In this document: positions 54,098 to 63,686 of the stretch, in pieces
Numbering within the stretch: the first letter of the stretch is position 1
Layout: each line of letters begins with the position of its first letter
NCBI GenBank assembly: GCA_016213935.1
Contig: JACQZG010000045.1
Location: forward strand, 18,801-82,800
Direction of reading: 5' to 3'
Origin: Nitrospirota bacterium
GTDB taxonomy: Bacteria > Nitrospirota > Thermodesulfovibrionia > UBA6902
Length of the DNA stretch: 64,000 nucleotides
Notes under the pieces: generated by a model
Told to the model about the DNA's origin: nothing
What the model saw: the letters and a program-made list of their open reading frames with translations, nothing else
Databases searched by the model: none
Program-made: the position numbers and the translations under genes

Positions 54098-54832
54098 TTA
54101 CAAGTATTTTTCAAGTATCGAGCCTGCCCTGTGATAATTTTCCGGCGTGCCGATGTCTATAAAATCCCCACTGCAACAGTAGCCGTATATTCTGCCTTTG
54201 AAAGCATCGAGCAGCCGGGGAAACAATTCATATTCAAGCGACATGTTCGCAAGAGGCTGGATAAAATCCAGCACATGCCTGCCAAACATATACACACCCC
54301 CGCTTATGTAGCCAGCGTTATGCATTTTGTCCTTTTTTTCCGTGTAAGAGTTTATCCTGCCGTTCTCATCGATCTCAACGCTGCCGTATGCCGAAGGGTC
54401 ATCAACCCTTGCGAGCGCAAGCAGCGCAAGCGCGTTTTTGTCGAAAAATCTCTTTACGAAATCGATATAATCAAGTTCAATGAAAGAGTCTCCGTTCAGG
54501 ACAATAAAATATTCGGACGTTATCAGGGGCTCGGCGTTTTTTATCGCGCCGGCGGTCCCGAGCGGCGTCGTCTCCTCCGATATATAAATCTGAGCTGAAG
54601 CAAACTTCAGATTTTGAAGATAATGTCTGACAGCCTCAGACCTGTATCCGGAGCATAATATTATTCTCTTAAATCCGAATCTTACTAAATAGTTTAAGAG
54701 GATTGAAATGAAAGGCCTGCCATTGACCGGCACCAGCGGCTTTGGCAATTCTTTGGAGATGCTTTTTAACCGGCTGCCCTGCCCCCCCACAAGAATCAAA
54801 ATATCAGTCTCGGCAGGGACAAACTCAGACAT
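54098..54832 (-). CDS. hddC: Sugar-1-phosphate nucleotidyltransferase, HddC-like
   Basis: The ATG at 54832 is used; a GTG at 54838 is also possible. The 244-residue protein starts with the nucleotide-binding ILVGGQGSRLKSISKELPKPLVPVNGRPF and has the metal-binding LNGDSF and GGVYMFGRHV. Next to an HddA-like kinase and Gmd/Fcl-like enzymes it fits D-glycero-alpha-D-manno-heptose-1-phosphate guanylyltransferase (HddC), giving GDP-heptose. A glucose- or mannose-specific enzyme is the alternative. It overlaps the upstream dehydratase gene by eight bases. Confidence 0.75.
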   Translation of the reverse strand: MSEFVPAETDILILVGGQGSRLKSISKELPKPLVPVNGRPFISILLNYLVRFGFKRIILCSGYRSEAVRHYLQNLKFASAQIYISEETTPLGTAGAIKNAEPLITSEYFIVLNGDSFIELDYIDFVKRFFDKNALALLALARVDDPSAYGSVEIDENGRINSYTEKKDKMHNAGYISGGVYMFGRHVLDFIQPLANMSLEYELFPRLLDAFKGRIYGYCCSGDFIDIGTPENYHRAGSILEKYL

Positions 54833-55790
54833 TTTCACGCCAATAGCTCAATATATCCTGTAGTGTCTGTTCGAATTTAATCTCAGGCGCCCATCCAGTC
54901 TCTTTCTGGAATTTTGATATATCGGGAATCTGAAGCGTGACGTCAGCCGGGCGGAGCAGTTTCGGGTCAACCTGTATCTCTATCTTTCCCTTATAAGTTG
55001 TATACAAAAGAAGCATGTCCAGCATCTCTTTTATCGTCATCGTGATATTGCCGCCTATGTTGTAAACATCTCCCGGCCGGCATTTATGTACAAGAAGCCA
55101 ATATGCCTTGACAGCATCCCTGACATCCGAAAAAGTCCTTACGGAATTCAGGTTGCCGACCTTCAGGACAGGCTCCTGCAGCCCCTTCTCTATCTGGGCA
55201 AGCTGTTTCGCGAATGCGGACGCGACAAAAACCTCTCCCCTCCTGGGGCCGGTGTGTGTAAACATCCTTGTGCGGATAGTCTTTATTTTATAAGCCGTAA
55301 AATACATGAAAGCCAGCATATCTTCTCCAACCTTGCTTACGGCATAAGGGCTGACGGGGCGCAGGGGGCACTCTTCCTTTATAGGAACGTCATTCTCACT
55401 GACCTGGCCGTACACTTCGGAACTGCTGCAGATATGTATGACGGGATCAAGCTTCAGTATCCTCACGGCCTCAAGAAGATTTGCCGTGCCGATTATATTT
55501 GTGTCCAATGTGTCGACAGGGGCTATATAACTTGTGGTTACATACGACTGCGCGGCAAGATGAAAAATTATATCCGGCCTCACTTCGCCAAAGACGGAAA
55601 GAAGAGAGCTTAAGTCTCTCAGGTCGCAATCATATAACTTTATATTTTTAAAAAGGATTTGCCTGATATTGTTTTTTGGGCTCCTCCATCTTTTGGTTCC
55701 AAAGACTTCGGTCTCCGGATGGTGCTCAAGAATGTAATCAGCCAGATGGCTTCCTACAAACCCTGTAATGCCTGTTATCAAAACTCTCAT
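54825..55790 (-). CDS. GDP-sugar 4,6-dehydratase (Gmd/DmhA-like)
   Basis: The 321-residue short-chain dehydrogenase has the Rossmann start MRVLITGITGFVGSHL, the catalytic SSSEVYG (Ser/Glu) and YAVSK (YxxxK), and the R-T-P-R... motif MFTHTGPRRGEVF usual in GDP-mannose 4,6-dehydratases. In a cluster with hddA and hddC, the substrate is probably GDP-D-glycero-D-manno-heptose, as with DmhA in 6-deoxy-heptose synthesis. It overlaps hddC at the 3' end and follows the kinase by 22 bases. Confidence 0.85.
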   Translation of the reverse strand: MRVLITGITGFVGSHLADYILEHHPETEVFGTKRWRSPKNNIRQILFKNIKLYDCDLRDLSSLLSVFGEVRPDIIFHLAAQSYVTTSYIAPVDTLDTNIIGTANLLEAVRILKLDPVIHICSSSEVYGQVSENDVPIKEECPLRPVSPYAVSKVGEDMLAFMYFTAYKIKTIRTRMFTHTGPRRGEVFVASAFAKQLAQIEKGLQEPVLKVGNLNSVRTFSDVRDAVKAYWLLVHKCRPGDVYNIGGNITMTIKEMLDMLLLYTTYKGKIEIQVDPKLLRPADVTLQIPDISKFQKETGWAPEIKFEQTLQDILSYWRENV

Positions 55791-55812
55791 TTTTTACTCC
55801 CCTTTTTAATTA

Positions 55813-56856
55813 TTAACTGTTTCTGTCTTCCAGTTTTATTTCCCAGACTACAAGGCCGTCATTGTCAAAAGTAAAATCAATAACTTTGACTCCCATTTCC
55901 TCGAGGCACTTTGTGACTTCATGCTCTTTATTCGACTTACAGAAAAATATCATGCAGCCGCCCCCGCCGGCGCCGGTGATCTTGCCGCCGAGCGCCCCGG
56001 CTTCCTTGGCTTTCTGGTATATTTCGTCAATATGCTTTGTCGAAACCATGCTCGAAAGGCTTCTTTTTTTGTTCCATGAATTATCCAGAAGCCTGCCGAA
56101 CTTGTCGAGTTCTCCACTGGCAAGGGTCTGGTACATGTGCCTGCAATCTTCCTTCAGCCCGTTAAGTATTTTCGTCTTTTCATTTTCGCCTGAGCCGGAT
56201 TCATCTATCTGCTGGTCTGTCATGATCGACTGTATCTCACCCGAAGGGCCCCGGGCGCCCAAAAAAGCAAGCACGAGATGTTTTTCAAGCTCATAAATAT
56301 AGTCCTTCTCAATAGTCACCGGGCTGACCCTGACAAATGAACCGCTGTAAAATTCTATATAATTAAACCCTCCGAATACAGACGCGTACTGGTCCTGCCG
56401 CCCTCCGACATTATGCAGATCCTTTGTCTCTATATCATAAGCCAATTCAGCAATTTCATACTTATTCAGTTTATTATCGCCTCTCAGATGATTAAAGGCG
56501 CCTATAAGCGCAGTTGCAACAGCGCCGCTGGAGCCCAAACCCGTGTTCGGCGGTATATCGCTTCTTAAAAAAAGTTCAAACCCATGGTCAGGCTCCATCT
56601 TCAAAATGACCGCTTTTATCAGATCGAGGTCGCCGTCAAAAACAATATTGTCAAGATTGTCAAATACAAAACTTCTTTTGTAATCAGCCGATATTATCTT
56701 GATGTCTCTCTCTTTTCTCGGTATTAATGTTACATAAATATACTTATTGATTGTCGCGTTCAGCACTATGCCGCCGTACCTGTCGCAATACGGCGGAAGG
56801 TCTGTGCCGCCGCCGCCGAAAGATATCCTCACGGGTGCCCTGCTTCTAATTATCAT
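55813..56856 (-). CDS. hddA: GHMP kinase, HddA-like heptose kinase
   Basis: The 347-residue kinase begins MIIRSRAPVRISFGGGGTDL and carries the ATP loop PPNTGLGSSGAVATALIGA and the C-terminal GAGGGGCMIFFC, the three GHMP motifs. Sequence start and length match D-glycero-alpha-D-manno-heptose-7-phosphate kinases, which make the 1,7-bisphosphate. GmhA and GmhB, needed before and after it, are not in the window. Its start overlaps the end of the Fcl-like gene by 11 bases. Confidence 0.82.
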   Translation of the reverse strand: MIIRSRAPVRISFGGGGTDLPPYCDRYGGIVLNATINKYIYVTLIPRKERDIKIISADYKRSFVFDNLDNIVFDGDLDLIKAVILKMEPDHGFELFLRSDIPPNTGLGSSGAVATALIGAFNHLRGDNKLNKYEIAELAYDIETKDLHNVGGRQDQYASVFGGFNYIEFYSGSFVRVSPVTIEKDYIYELEKHLVLAFLGARGPSGEIQSIMTDQQIDESGSGENEKTKILNGLKEDCRHMYQTLASGELDKFGRLLDNSWNKKRSLSSMVSTKHIDEIYQKAKEAGALGGKITGAGGGGCMIFFCKSNKEHEVTKCLEEMGVKVIDFTFDNDGLVVWEIKLEDRNS

Positions 56857-57838
56857 CTTTTCTCCATTTAGACGGATTATCCATGCACCACCTCACTGTC
56901 TTCTCTATGCCCGCCTCAATGCCGTATTGAGGCGACCAGCCCAGCGAATTCATTTCATCCGTGTTAAACAGCCTCTGCATCTGCCCTACCGGAAAAGAGA
57001 GGTCGTGCGTGATCTCCCCTTCGTATCCGACAACTTTATTTATCGTCATTGCCAAATCCGCGATTGACGTAAGACTGCCGGTCGCGACATTCACAGGCCC
57101 GTTTTTGGTGTGATTGTCGCATAATATGATCATTGCATCGATGAGATCGTCAATATATAAAAAATCTCTCTTCGCTGTCCCGTCTCCCCATATTTTGATT
57201 TGAGCAACGCCCTCCTCTCTCGCCTTGATAAACCTCCCTATGAGGCCCGGGGCCACATGCGAATAAAGAGGATGAAAATTATCATACGGGCCGTATATAT
57301 TCGCGGGAATGCAGTAAACGTATTTAAGGCCGAAGCTCTCGGAACATGCCTTCAGATGAACAAGTAGATTCCTCTTGCTGTACGCATAAGCGTCGTTGGT
57401 GCTTTCCGGGATGCCGTCCAGAAAGTCTGTCTCGCGCAGCATCTCTCCTTCAAGCCGCTTGGGATACGCGCACCCGGTCCCCATTGCGAAAACATAAGGT
57501 ATTTGCCTCTTCTGAACTTCAGCCATTACATTGGTATTTATTAAAGTATTATCAAGATAAAAATCTGCCTTCCGGCTCACATTTGCGTAAATGCCGCCGA
57601 CCTTTGCCGCGAGATGAAATATTACCGAGGGGGAGACTGAGTCAAAAATTTTCTTTGTTGAACCGGCGTCCCTGAAATCACACCTTGATTCTCCCCTGCT
57701 GAAGCCCGCTGAAACAACATTTAAACCCATATGCCTCAGCCTGGCCGTCAGGTTGGTTCCTATAAGGCCGGTGCCGCCCGTGATAAGTATCTTTTCATCC
57801 CTCCAGTTAAAACCCATGCTGTTTTTCAATTGATCCAT
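56846..57838 (-). CDS. GDP-4-keto-sugar epimerase/reductase (Fcl/DmhB-like)
   Basis: The 330-residue short-chain dehydrogenase has ILITGGTGLIGTNLTARL, FHLAAKVGGIYANVSRKADF, TGCAYPKRLEGEM and YAYSK, the signatures of GDP-fucose synthase (Fcl/WcaG). In this cluster it is a plausible 4-reductase (DmhB-like) completing GDP-6-deoxy-D-manno-heptose; GDP-fucose is the alternative. Catalytic Ser of Fcl (SSC) is replaced by GTGC, with Thr available. Overlap with hddA shows coupling. Confidence 0.82.
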   Translation of the reverse strand: MDQLKNSMGFNWRDEKILITGGTGLIGTNLTARLRHMGLNVVSAGFSRGESRCDFRDAGSTKKIFDSVSPSVIFHLAAKVGGIYANVSRKADFYLDNTLINTNVMAEVQKRQIPYVFAMGTGCAYPKRLEGEMLRETDFLDGIPESTNDAYAYSKRNLLVHLKACSESFGLKYVYCIPANIYGPYDNFHPLYSHVAPGLIGRFIKAREEGVAQIKIWGDGTAKRDFLYIDDLIDAMIILCDNHTKNGPVNVATGSLTSIADLAMTINKVVGYEGEITHDLSFPVGQMQRLFNTDEMNSLGWSPQYGIEAGIEKTVRWCMDNPSKWRKDDN

Positions 57839-57850
57839 CTCGATAAAATA

Positions 57851-58936
57851 TTATCTTTTGAGTTTTTCCAGAGCGTCTAACCAGAGAGCCATCCCTTTAG
57901 GCATTTCGCTTATATCCCATTTGGTTCTGGCAAAGGGGTGGCCGCCCTTATCGAAACTGTACGGCACGAAATCCCTCCTGAGGCCTTCCATTATCTCTGA
58001 ATAGCAGCCGGCAATATCAGATGACTTAATGTTCAATTCGCTAAGAAATCCGACGAAATTATCTGTCAATGACATGCCGTGAATCTCAAGCATGACGTCA
58101 TTATAGATATTGTGGACATTCCTTTCCTGGACAACAACCGGCTGTCCGTACGAAACGCAATAACCGAGTTTATCAGCAATCCTTTTTGTTATATACGATG
58201 AAAATATATCGTCGTACCGCCCAATGTAGGGGCATAAAAAAGCCGTTATCCAGAAATCGTTGAGATAAGCGGTATTCTGGCTGTTAAACGAACACCACGC
58301 ATTCCTGCCCAGAATGACGGGCTCTTCTCTCTTTACTTTATAATCTCCGGATAAACCTTTAAAACGGGTAAGCGCGTCCACGTCAGGATTCTTCTCCCAT
58401 AAACCAGCGTTTACGGCAATCAAAGATTTGGAGTTTTTTATTTCAGGCAGCGTGTTTTTTCCTCTTTCAAAAAAGGTATAGCCCCTGTGAAATATGAGCT
58501 CATCATAAAAGAGTTCAAGGGGATTGAACCAGGCTGTTCTGCCGCTCTCAAACATTGAACCTGTCAGAAAAGGATTCTTATTGTGCCTGCCGAGATAATC
58601 CTTATCCTTAAGAAAATTATCGTCGTCTATCGTAACGAGAATATCGTCTTTGCCGATTCCCTCCCTGACACAATAGAGATAACCGAAATTCCTCCTCTGA
58701 ACCGAATTAAAAGGAATGTGATCATAAATCGCCAAACTCCCGAAAAGTCCCTTCTGGTCATCCACGTCAAGATAGACGACATTCTTCAGCTTACTGCAGA
58801 AATCCCGGGTTTCAGGAGGCGACTTGAGGTCTCCGGCTACAACAACGAGATAATCATGCCCGAATTCATTAAAGTCATTAACATAGTCTTTAAGCAATAC
58901 GGGAATATTGATAGTCGTTGTAACGATATAATTCAT
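57851..58936 (-). CDS. STELLO/RGP-like glycosyltransferase
   Basis: The 361-residue protein starts NYIVTTTINIPVLLKDYVND and has a glycosyltransferase-A metal site ILVTIDDDNFL together with RRNFGYLYCVREG and IGRYDDIFSSYITKR, which recall STELLO/DUF288 and reversibly glycosylated polypeptide families. The role is probably sugar transfer or mutation for the surface glycan; the donor is not evident. It lies between the Fcl-like gene (12 bases) and a family 2 glycosyltransferase (33 bases). Confidence 0.7.
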   Translation of the reverse strand: MNYIVTTTINIPVLLKDYVNDFNEFGHDYLVVVAGDLKSPPETRDFCSKLKNVVYLDVDDQKGLFGSLAIYDHIPFNSVQRRNFGYLYCVREGIGKDDILVTIDDDNFLKDKDYLGRHNKNPFLTGSMFESGRTAWFNPLELFYDELIFHRGYTFFERGKNTLPEIKNSKSLIAVNAGLWEKNPDVDALTRFKGLSGDYKVKREEPVILGRNAWCSFNSQNTAYLNDFWITAFLCPYIGRYDDIFSSYITKRIADKLGYCVSYGQPVVVQERNVHNIYNDVMLEIHGMSLTDNFVGFLSELNIKSSDIAGCYSEIMEGLRRDFVPYSFDKGGHPFARTKWDISEMPKGMALWLDALEKLKR

Positions 58937-58969
58937 CTCTTTCCTCTTAAATGTTATTAAAGCCGGATG

Positions 58970-59698
58970 TCAGGCCTTTGCGCCCGAAAATAAAATCCTG
59001 AAGGCCATCCCGACATATCTGAAGTTTCTGAGCAGAGGGTTTTTTGACTCGCCCTCGATTCTCCCTATCCATACGGTAGGGACCTGTTCGATGCGGTATC
59101 CGCGCCTCATAGGTTTTAAAGTCGTTTCAATGCAGATCTCGTGCTGGGTGCCTTCCCAGTTTATTGAATCGATAACATCCTTCTTTAATATCTTGAAACC
59201 GTAAGTTAAATCCCCTATTCGCGTTAAAAAAAGCGTCTTAAATATAAGCTGAAAGATCCAGTTAAGGACAAGTTTAAGGCGGTCATAATTATGAAAACCG
59301 CCGCCCTTCAGCCACCTGTTGCCTATGACCACGTCACAATCGGTTTCTTCTATTTTCCGGACCATGCGGTCAATGGCCTCGGGCTCTGTCTCAAGGTCGC
59401 CGGACATTATCGCGACATGGGTTCCGCCTGCCATTTTCATGCCCTCCCTGAAAGCCCAGCCTATGCCCGGAGTCTTCTGCTGAATATGCAGTTTTACCTT
59501 ATCGTATTTCCGGATCAGCCCTTCGCAGACATCGAAACACTCTTTTGACGAACGCGGAAACGCTACGATTATTATTTCATGGATATAACCCCTGTCATTC
59601 CTCAACATTCTCTCGACAGTTTCTACAAGTGAAGAGGTTTCAGAATAGACAGCGACAATAATCGATAACCTTATCCCGCTCGCATTCGGCATATTCAT
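58970..59698 (-). CDS. Family 2 glycosyltransferase, DPM1-like
   Basis: The 242-residue cytoplasmic protein begins IRLSIIVAVYSETSSLVETVE and has IMSGDLETEPEAIDRMV with a DxE/D-type metal site and GNRWLKGGGFHNYDR, as in dolichol- or undecaprenyl-phosphate sugar synthases (DPM1/GtrB type). It would load a sugar on a lipid carrier for the membrane GT-C enzymes. The gene is 125 bases downstream of the membrane protein gene and likely begins a new transcript of the locus. Confidence 0.85.
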   Translation of the reverse strand: MNMPNASGIRLSIIVAVYSETSSLVETVERMLRNDRGYIHEIIIVAFPRSSKECFDVCEGLIRKYDKVKLHIQQKTPGIGWAFREGMKMAGGTHVAIMSGDLETEPEAIDRMVRKIEETDCDVVIGNRWLKGGGFHNYDRLKLVLNWIFQLIFKTLFLTRIGDLTYGFKILKKDVIDSINWEGTQHEICIETTLKPMRRGYRIEQVPTVWIGRIEGESKNPLLRNFRYVGMAFRILFSGAKA

Positions 59699-59822
59699 TT
59701 GATGGCGATATTGTATAGTAATCTATTATAGGTTAGTGTTACAAGGACAGGTGGGACAGAACCAGCCTTGCCGTAAATCTTATCGGCATGCTTAACACTC
59801 TGACGAGGCTTAATTAAACATA

Positions 59823-61742
59823 TCAAGAGTGACCGCCTTTTCGGGGAGTCACACAAGTGCCGTCGGATGCCGGGACATTGATTTTGATCTTGCCCGGAAA
59901 GGTGAATCCAAGTTTAAGATTTTCCATAAAATCATGGGAATTATATATCTTGCGTTCAATAATCTCAATGCTCTCAAGATTATCGCGTATCCATTGAGGC
60001 GCGATGCCGTGTTCTGCCGCATAACGGTACATGCCTCTGCCTGCCTTTGGTGATGATTTATGTATGAGAAGTATATCATCTGCCAGGGGTATAAGGCCGG
60101 TCTTATGCCCGGGGCGGAACTCTCCCTCCTGTTCATGTGTTTCAGTATGTGCCAGGACTGCCTCGGTCAGGCCAAGGCTCTGAATAATCTTTTTGTCAAA
60201 TAATATATAACTGGCTCTGCAGCCGTATGTCGCTTTAATATCATTATACCGGAGCTCCCCATACTCCTTCATATATTGCCCGAATATCTCAGGATTAACC
60301 CTCGGCCCCCAAGACAGATATGAGAAGAAACTCACCTGCCTGGCAGTCGCCACATCGTCAATACCGTCAATTCTTCTGTGAGACGCATTATAGAAAAAGG
60401 GGTGACTCCCGAGCTGCGGAGGGTAAAGGGTGAAAACAACAAGAGATACCATGACGCCTATTATGCAGGGCAATATCCTGAATCTGTTTAAATTGACTGC
60501 CGCTATGAAATCCTCCAATACCCCGGAAAAAGCGCAAACTGTAAGAACAAAGGGAAAGGCTGTAAAGCGGAAATGGCAAAAATCTCCGCCTATCTTGACG
60601 ACATATAACGCGATTGACAGTGATGTGAATATCATCATGAGCCGTTTTGAAATCTCAAGATTAACATGACGCTTGATTTTAAGAAATACCGCCGCCGCAA
60701 TAAAAATAAATGCGATAAGATGCGCATAATACGTCTTGACAGTATCAAGAATATAAAGCCTCCCCTGATAAAAATTGACCATATCCTTAAGATAATAGGT
60801 ATTCGGGAAGAAGTCCGCGTAATAATAGACACGGAAAATAACCCATGCGCCTGTAAAAAGAACGCTCATCAATACCATCCTTAAGGGGAATTTTCCGTGA
60901 TAAAACCATGCCCATAAAATACAAAGAAAAAACGGAAGGGCTAATTCATGCCTCACAAGCGGCGACAACGACAGGATTATCTGTATGGACATTGATGCTG
61001 GGTTTACAATATATAAGGCGAAAGCAACGGCTGTCACGAGCACAAGCGGCGTTTCAAGACCTGAAGAAAAATAACAGAGTACCCCGTAATTGAAAATAAG
61101 ATATGCCATAGGGAAATTCACAACAGGTGTACGAGGAGAGAATTTTGCATTTAACTGAACGAGCATGAACCAGAATACAAAAATACTTAAGCCTGCCAAG
61201 AGTCTCAGTATCAGCCAATAGCTCGCCCCTGTCGCCCTAAACATGAGGAGAATGAGCGCCCATAAAGGGCTGCTGAAGCCTTCTACGTATTCTCCCTTGT
61301 TATAGACGAGCCCGGCATCGAGAAAAAGAAGATTGTCAACGTACCTGAAATAGACAAAGGCGTCATCCATCAGCCAGAAATACCACTGGGTCAGGAAGAA
61401 CCCGCATATCAGGTAAAACCATTCAAGGGGTTCGGGTTTTTTAAATTCGGCCTTGCGGAGGAAGAATAAAAAAACGGCAAAAAAAAGCGAAAAGAAAAGG
61501 ATAAGGATCAGGCTTTCATGAAAGATGCGGTCCGCAAATTCAAGATAACTGCCAAGAGGAAGCAATGAATCCCTCGGCATAAAGAACCGGTTCAAAATAT
61601 CGGTTGACCTGCCTTCATACATAGCAGTGACAAGCACATGGCCATAAAGATCATAGAAAGCCGCATAGAAAGCCATGATAAGAACGATACAAGAGAGAAA
61701 GACAACTATAGGCATGTTTTCCTTGAACCAGTCAGATTTCAT
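59823..61742 (-). CDS. Polytopic GT-C-like membrane protein
   Basis: The 639-residue protein has about 11 helices up to residue 435 and then a soluble extracytoplasmic region. The first luminal loop carries MDDAFVYFRYVDNLLFLDAG followed by LVYNKGEYVEGFSSPLW, very like the DD/GLVWN-GE-VEG motif of lipid-linked arabinofuranosyl- and mannosyl-transferases (AftB type). The two Asp are likely catalytic. Acting on a lipid-linked donor made by the neighbouring DPM1-like enzyme is a reasonable inference. The acceptor is unknown. Confidence 0.75.
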   Translation of the reverse strand: MKSDWFKENMPIVVFLSCIVLIMAFYAAFYDLYGHVLVTAMYEGRSTDILNRFFMPRDSLLPLGSYLEFADRIFHESLILILFFSLFFAVFLFFLRKAEFKKPEPLEWFYLICGFFLTQWYFWLMDDAFVYFRYVDNLLFLDAGLVYNKGEYVEGFSSPLWALILLMFRATGASYWLILRLLAGLSIFVFWFMLVQLNAKFSPRTPVVNFPMAYLIFNYGVLCYFSSGLETPLVLVTAVAFALYIVNPASMSIQIILSLSPLVRHELALPFFLCILWAWFYHGKFPLRMVLMSVLFTGAWVIFRVYYYADFFPNTYYLKDMVNFYQGRLYILDTVKTYYAHLIAFIFIAAAVFLKIKRHVNLEISKRLMMIFTSLSIALYVVKIGGDFCHFRFTAFPFVLTVCAFSGVLEDFIAAVNLNRFRILPCIIGVMVSLVVFTLYPPQLGSHPFFYNASHRRIDGIDDVATARQVSFFSYLSWGPRVNPEIFGQYMKEYGELRYNDIKATYGCRASYILFDKKIIQSLGLTEAVLAHTETHEQEGEFRPGHKTGLIPLADDILLIHKSSPKAGRGMYRYAAEHGIAPQWIRDNLESIEIIERKIYNSHDFMENLKLGFTFPGKIKINVPASDGTCVTPRKGGHS

Positions 61743-61801
61743 TGACTGCCTTTAACATAATAAAAGGCTGAAATTGTAACGATGCTCACGCCCTATGTTC
61801 C

Positions 61802-63667
61802 TTATATTAATGATTTGCCTTCCATGCCGGCGTGCTCTATACCGAGAATCTCAAGCACGGTCGGAGCGATATCCATAAGGCCCGGTGAGGCGTTATTTAT
61901 TTGGAAGTTCGTTAGAATTATTCCGGGAACTATACTGTGGTCAACTATATGGTCTCCGCTCCATTTTTTAAGGTTATCATCAAATATAACCGCCGGTGCG
62001 CCGCCTATCGCTGTCTGCCATGAGGCTCTGAACCCCTCGTTGAAACCGAGGACGATATCAGGCGCGTCAAATGCCCTTGGTCCTGAGTATATCTCACTCC
62101 CCATGTAAGCGCTCTTCACCGCGAGCCTCCCGTCCTTCGGGTCTGCGAGTTTAAGTATCTTCTCTGCTATATCCTTCATGAGAGAGCCCGCTTCCGGCGG
62201 CGGGACTATGCCTTCTCTCTCCCTCCCCTTGAGGTTAAGGTATATGCTTCCGAAGCCGACTGAGAACGCCTTTGTATTCTTCCAGTCAACATTCTGAAAG
62301 AGAGGGCCGCCCTCTTTATCCGCGGAAGAGACCTTCTGCTTTAAAACCATGAACCCGTTCTCGGCGAGCCATGAGTTTATATGCACCACCCTCCTGAATG
62401 TCGAGAAGCCGTGGTCAGAAAACGCCATAAAAGCGGTGTCATCATCAAGGCGCTCCATCATCTTTCCGAGTATGGAGTCCATCCTGATATAGTAGTCATC
62501 TATCACGCGGCTGTGTTTTTGAGCGTATTCTTCATTATAGAGAGGATGTTCGCGGTCGATGGCTGCCCAGAATATATGTTGAATCCGGTCCGTCGTAAAA
62601 AAGGCAAAGGCAAAAAGGCCATCTTTGAATTTTCCAAACTCACTCCAGAGCATCTCTTCCTGTTCACTTATTATCTCATCGCACATGCCTATGAATGCCT
62701 CTTCATCTATTCTACCCTCTTCAAGCGCCTTGGTATCCTCTGACATGCCGAGTGTATAAAAGAGGCCGAGGTCTTTCGCAAGTCCCTGTATGTAATCATC
62801 AGGGCTCGTTATCACAAAGGCAGGGTCTTTGGGGTTGACCTGCACGGCTGACATATACATCTCAAAATAAGGGTTCACGCCATTGAGAAAGAACTTTACT
62901 ATGCCTGAGGCATTCTTCATAATGCCCACCTTGAACTGCACTTCCACCCACTTGCTCCACGAACCGCGCTTCAAAATAATTTTCTTTCCGCTCACCTCGA
63001 GTTCCGCGCCTGACGCGTCCGGAAGGATTTTGACGGCCATGTCCGCTTTTGCCTCTTCCCTGCTCCCTAATTTCGCGACACGCGGCCCGGAAATGTATGT
63101 GCTTATCCTCTCATTCTTCACGGTTACCCTTATAATCTTCTCGATGCCCTCTTCTCCGGCGGGGATATCCCTCGTCGTATAATATGAATATTTCCCAAGC
63201 CCTCCCTTTATGTCCGGGACGCCGAGACCCGCATAGAGCTTTGCCTTATTCTGCTTCGGCTGAAATGTTACAGGCCATTTGAGAACGACTGAAGGAATAT
63301 CCTTTGAAGAGGCTATGTCCCAGAATGAGTCGCCGTGCATCACTGGGAGAAACATAAGCTCGCGCTTGCCGAACATGTTCTTCGGGTTCACCTTCATTAT
63401 CGTCAGTTCGGGCATGTAATCGGACACCCTCCTCCCTATGAAATCGAAGATGCCGTGATAGCCAGGGTTGTTGCCTGTGGCGATTGATGCCCATGCTACA
63501 GGGCTCTGGGCCGGGTTGCTTGTGGCAAGAGGAGCGAATGAGCCTGTTCGGCTGAGCTTTGAAAAATGAGGGAGTTTGCCTTCAGACATAAGGCGGGAAA
63601 GCATCTGTGGGTCGAGGCCGTCCATGCCGAGAAGAACAACTTTTTTGTATTTTGTAAGGCCGTTCAA
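61802..63667 (-). CDS. Alkaline-phosphatase-superfamily phosphodiesterase/phosphotransferase
   Basis: A TTG start at 63667 with GGGAGG 9 bases upstream is used. The 621-residue protein has the metal-site start VVLLGMDGLDPQ (D16), the nucleophile region SNPAQSPVAWASIATG (S55), GYHGIFDFIG and SDHGFSTF, all typical of the type I phosphodiesterase/nucleotide pyrophosphatase family. No signal peptide is seen, so it may be cytoplasmic or membrane associated. It follows the SGNH-type gene, as in acyl/phosphoryl-modifying glycan loci. Substrate unknown. Confidence 0.85.
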   Translation of the reverse strand: MNGLTKYKKVVLLGMDGLDPQMLSRLMSEGKLPHFSKLSRTGSFAPLATSNPAQSPVAWASIATGNNPGYHGIFDFIGRRVSDYMPELTIMKVNPKNMFGKRELMFLPVMHGDSFWDIASSKDIPSVVLKWPVTFQPKQNKAKLYAGLGVPDIKGGLGKYSYYTTRDIPAGEEGIEKIIRVTVKNERISTYISGPRVAKLGSREEAKADMAVKILPDASGAELEVSGKKIILKRGSWSKWVEVQFKVGIMKNASGIVKFFLNGVNPYFEMYMSAVQVNPKDPAFVITSPDDYIQGLAKDLGLFYTLGMSEDTKALEEGRIDEEAFIGMCDEIISEQEEMLWSEFGKFKDGLFAFAFFTTDRIQHIFWAAIDREHPLYNEEYAQKHSRVIDDYYIRMDSILGKMMERLDDDTAFMAFSDHGFSTFRRVVHINSWLAENGFMVLKQKVSSADKEGGPLFQNVDWKNTKAFSVGFGSIYLNLKGREREGIVPPPEAGSLMKDIAEKILKLADPKDGRLAVKSAYMGSEIYSGPRAFDAPDIVLGFNEGFRASWQTAIGGAPAVIFDDNLKKWSGDHIVDHSIVPGIILTNFQINNASPGLMDIAPTVLEILGIEHAGMEGKSLI

Positions 63668-63686
63668 AAATATATTCCTCCCGTCT

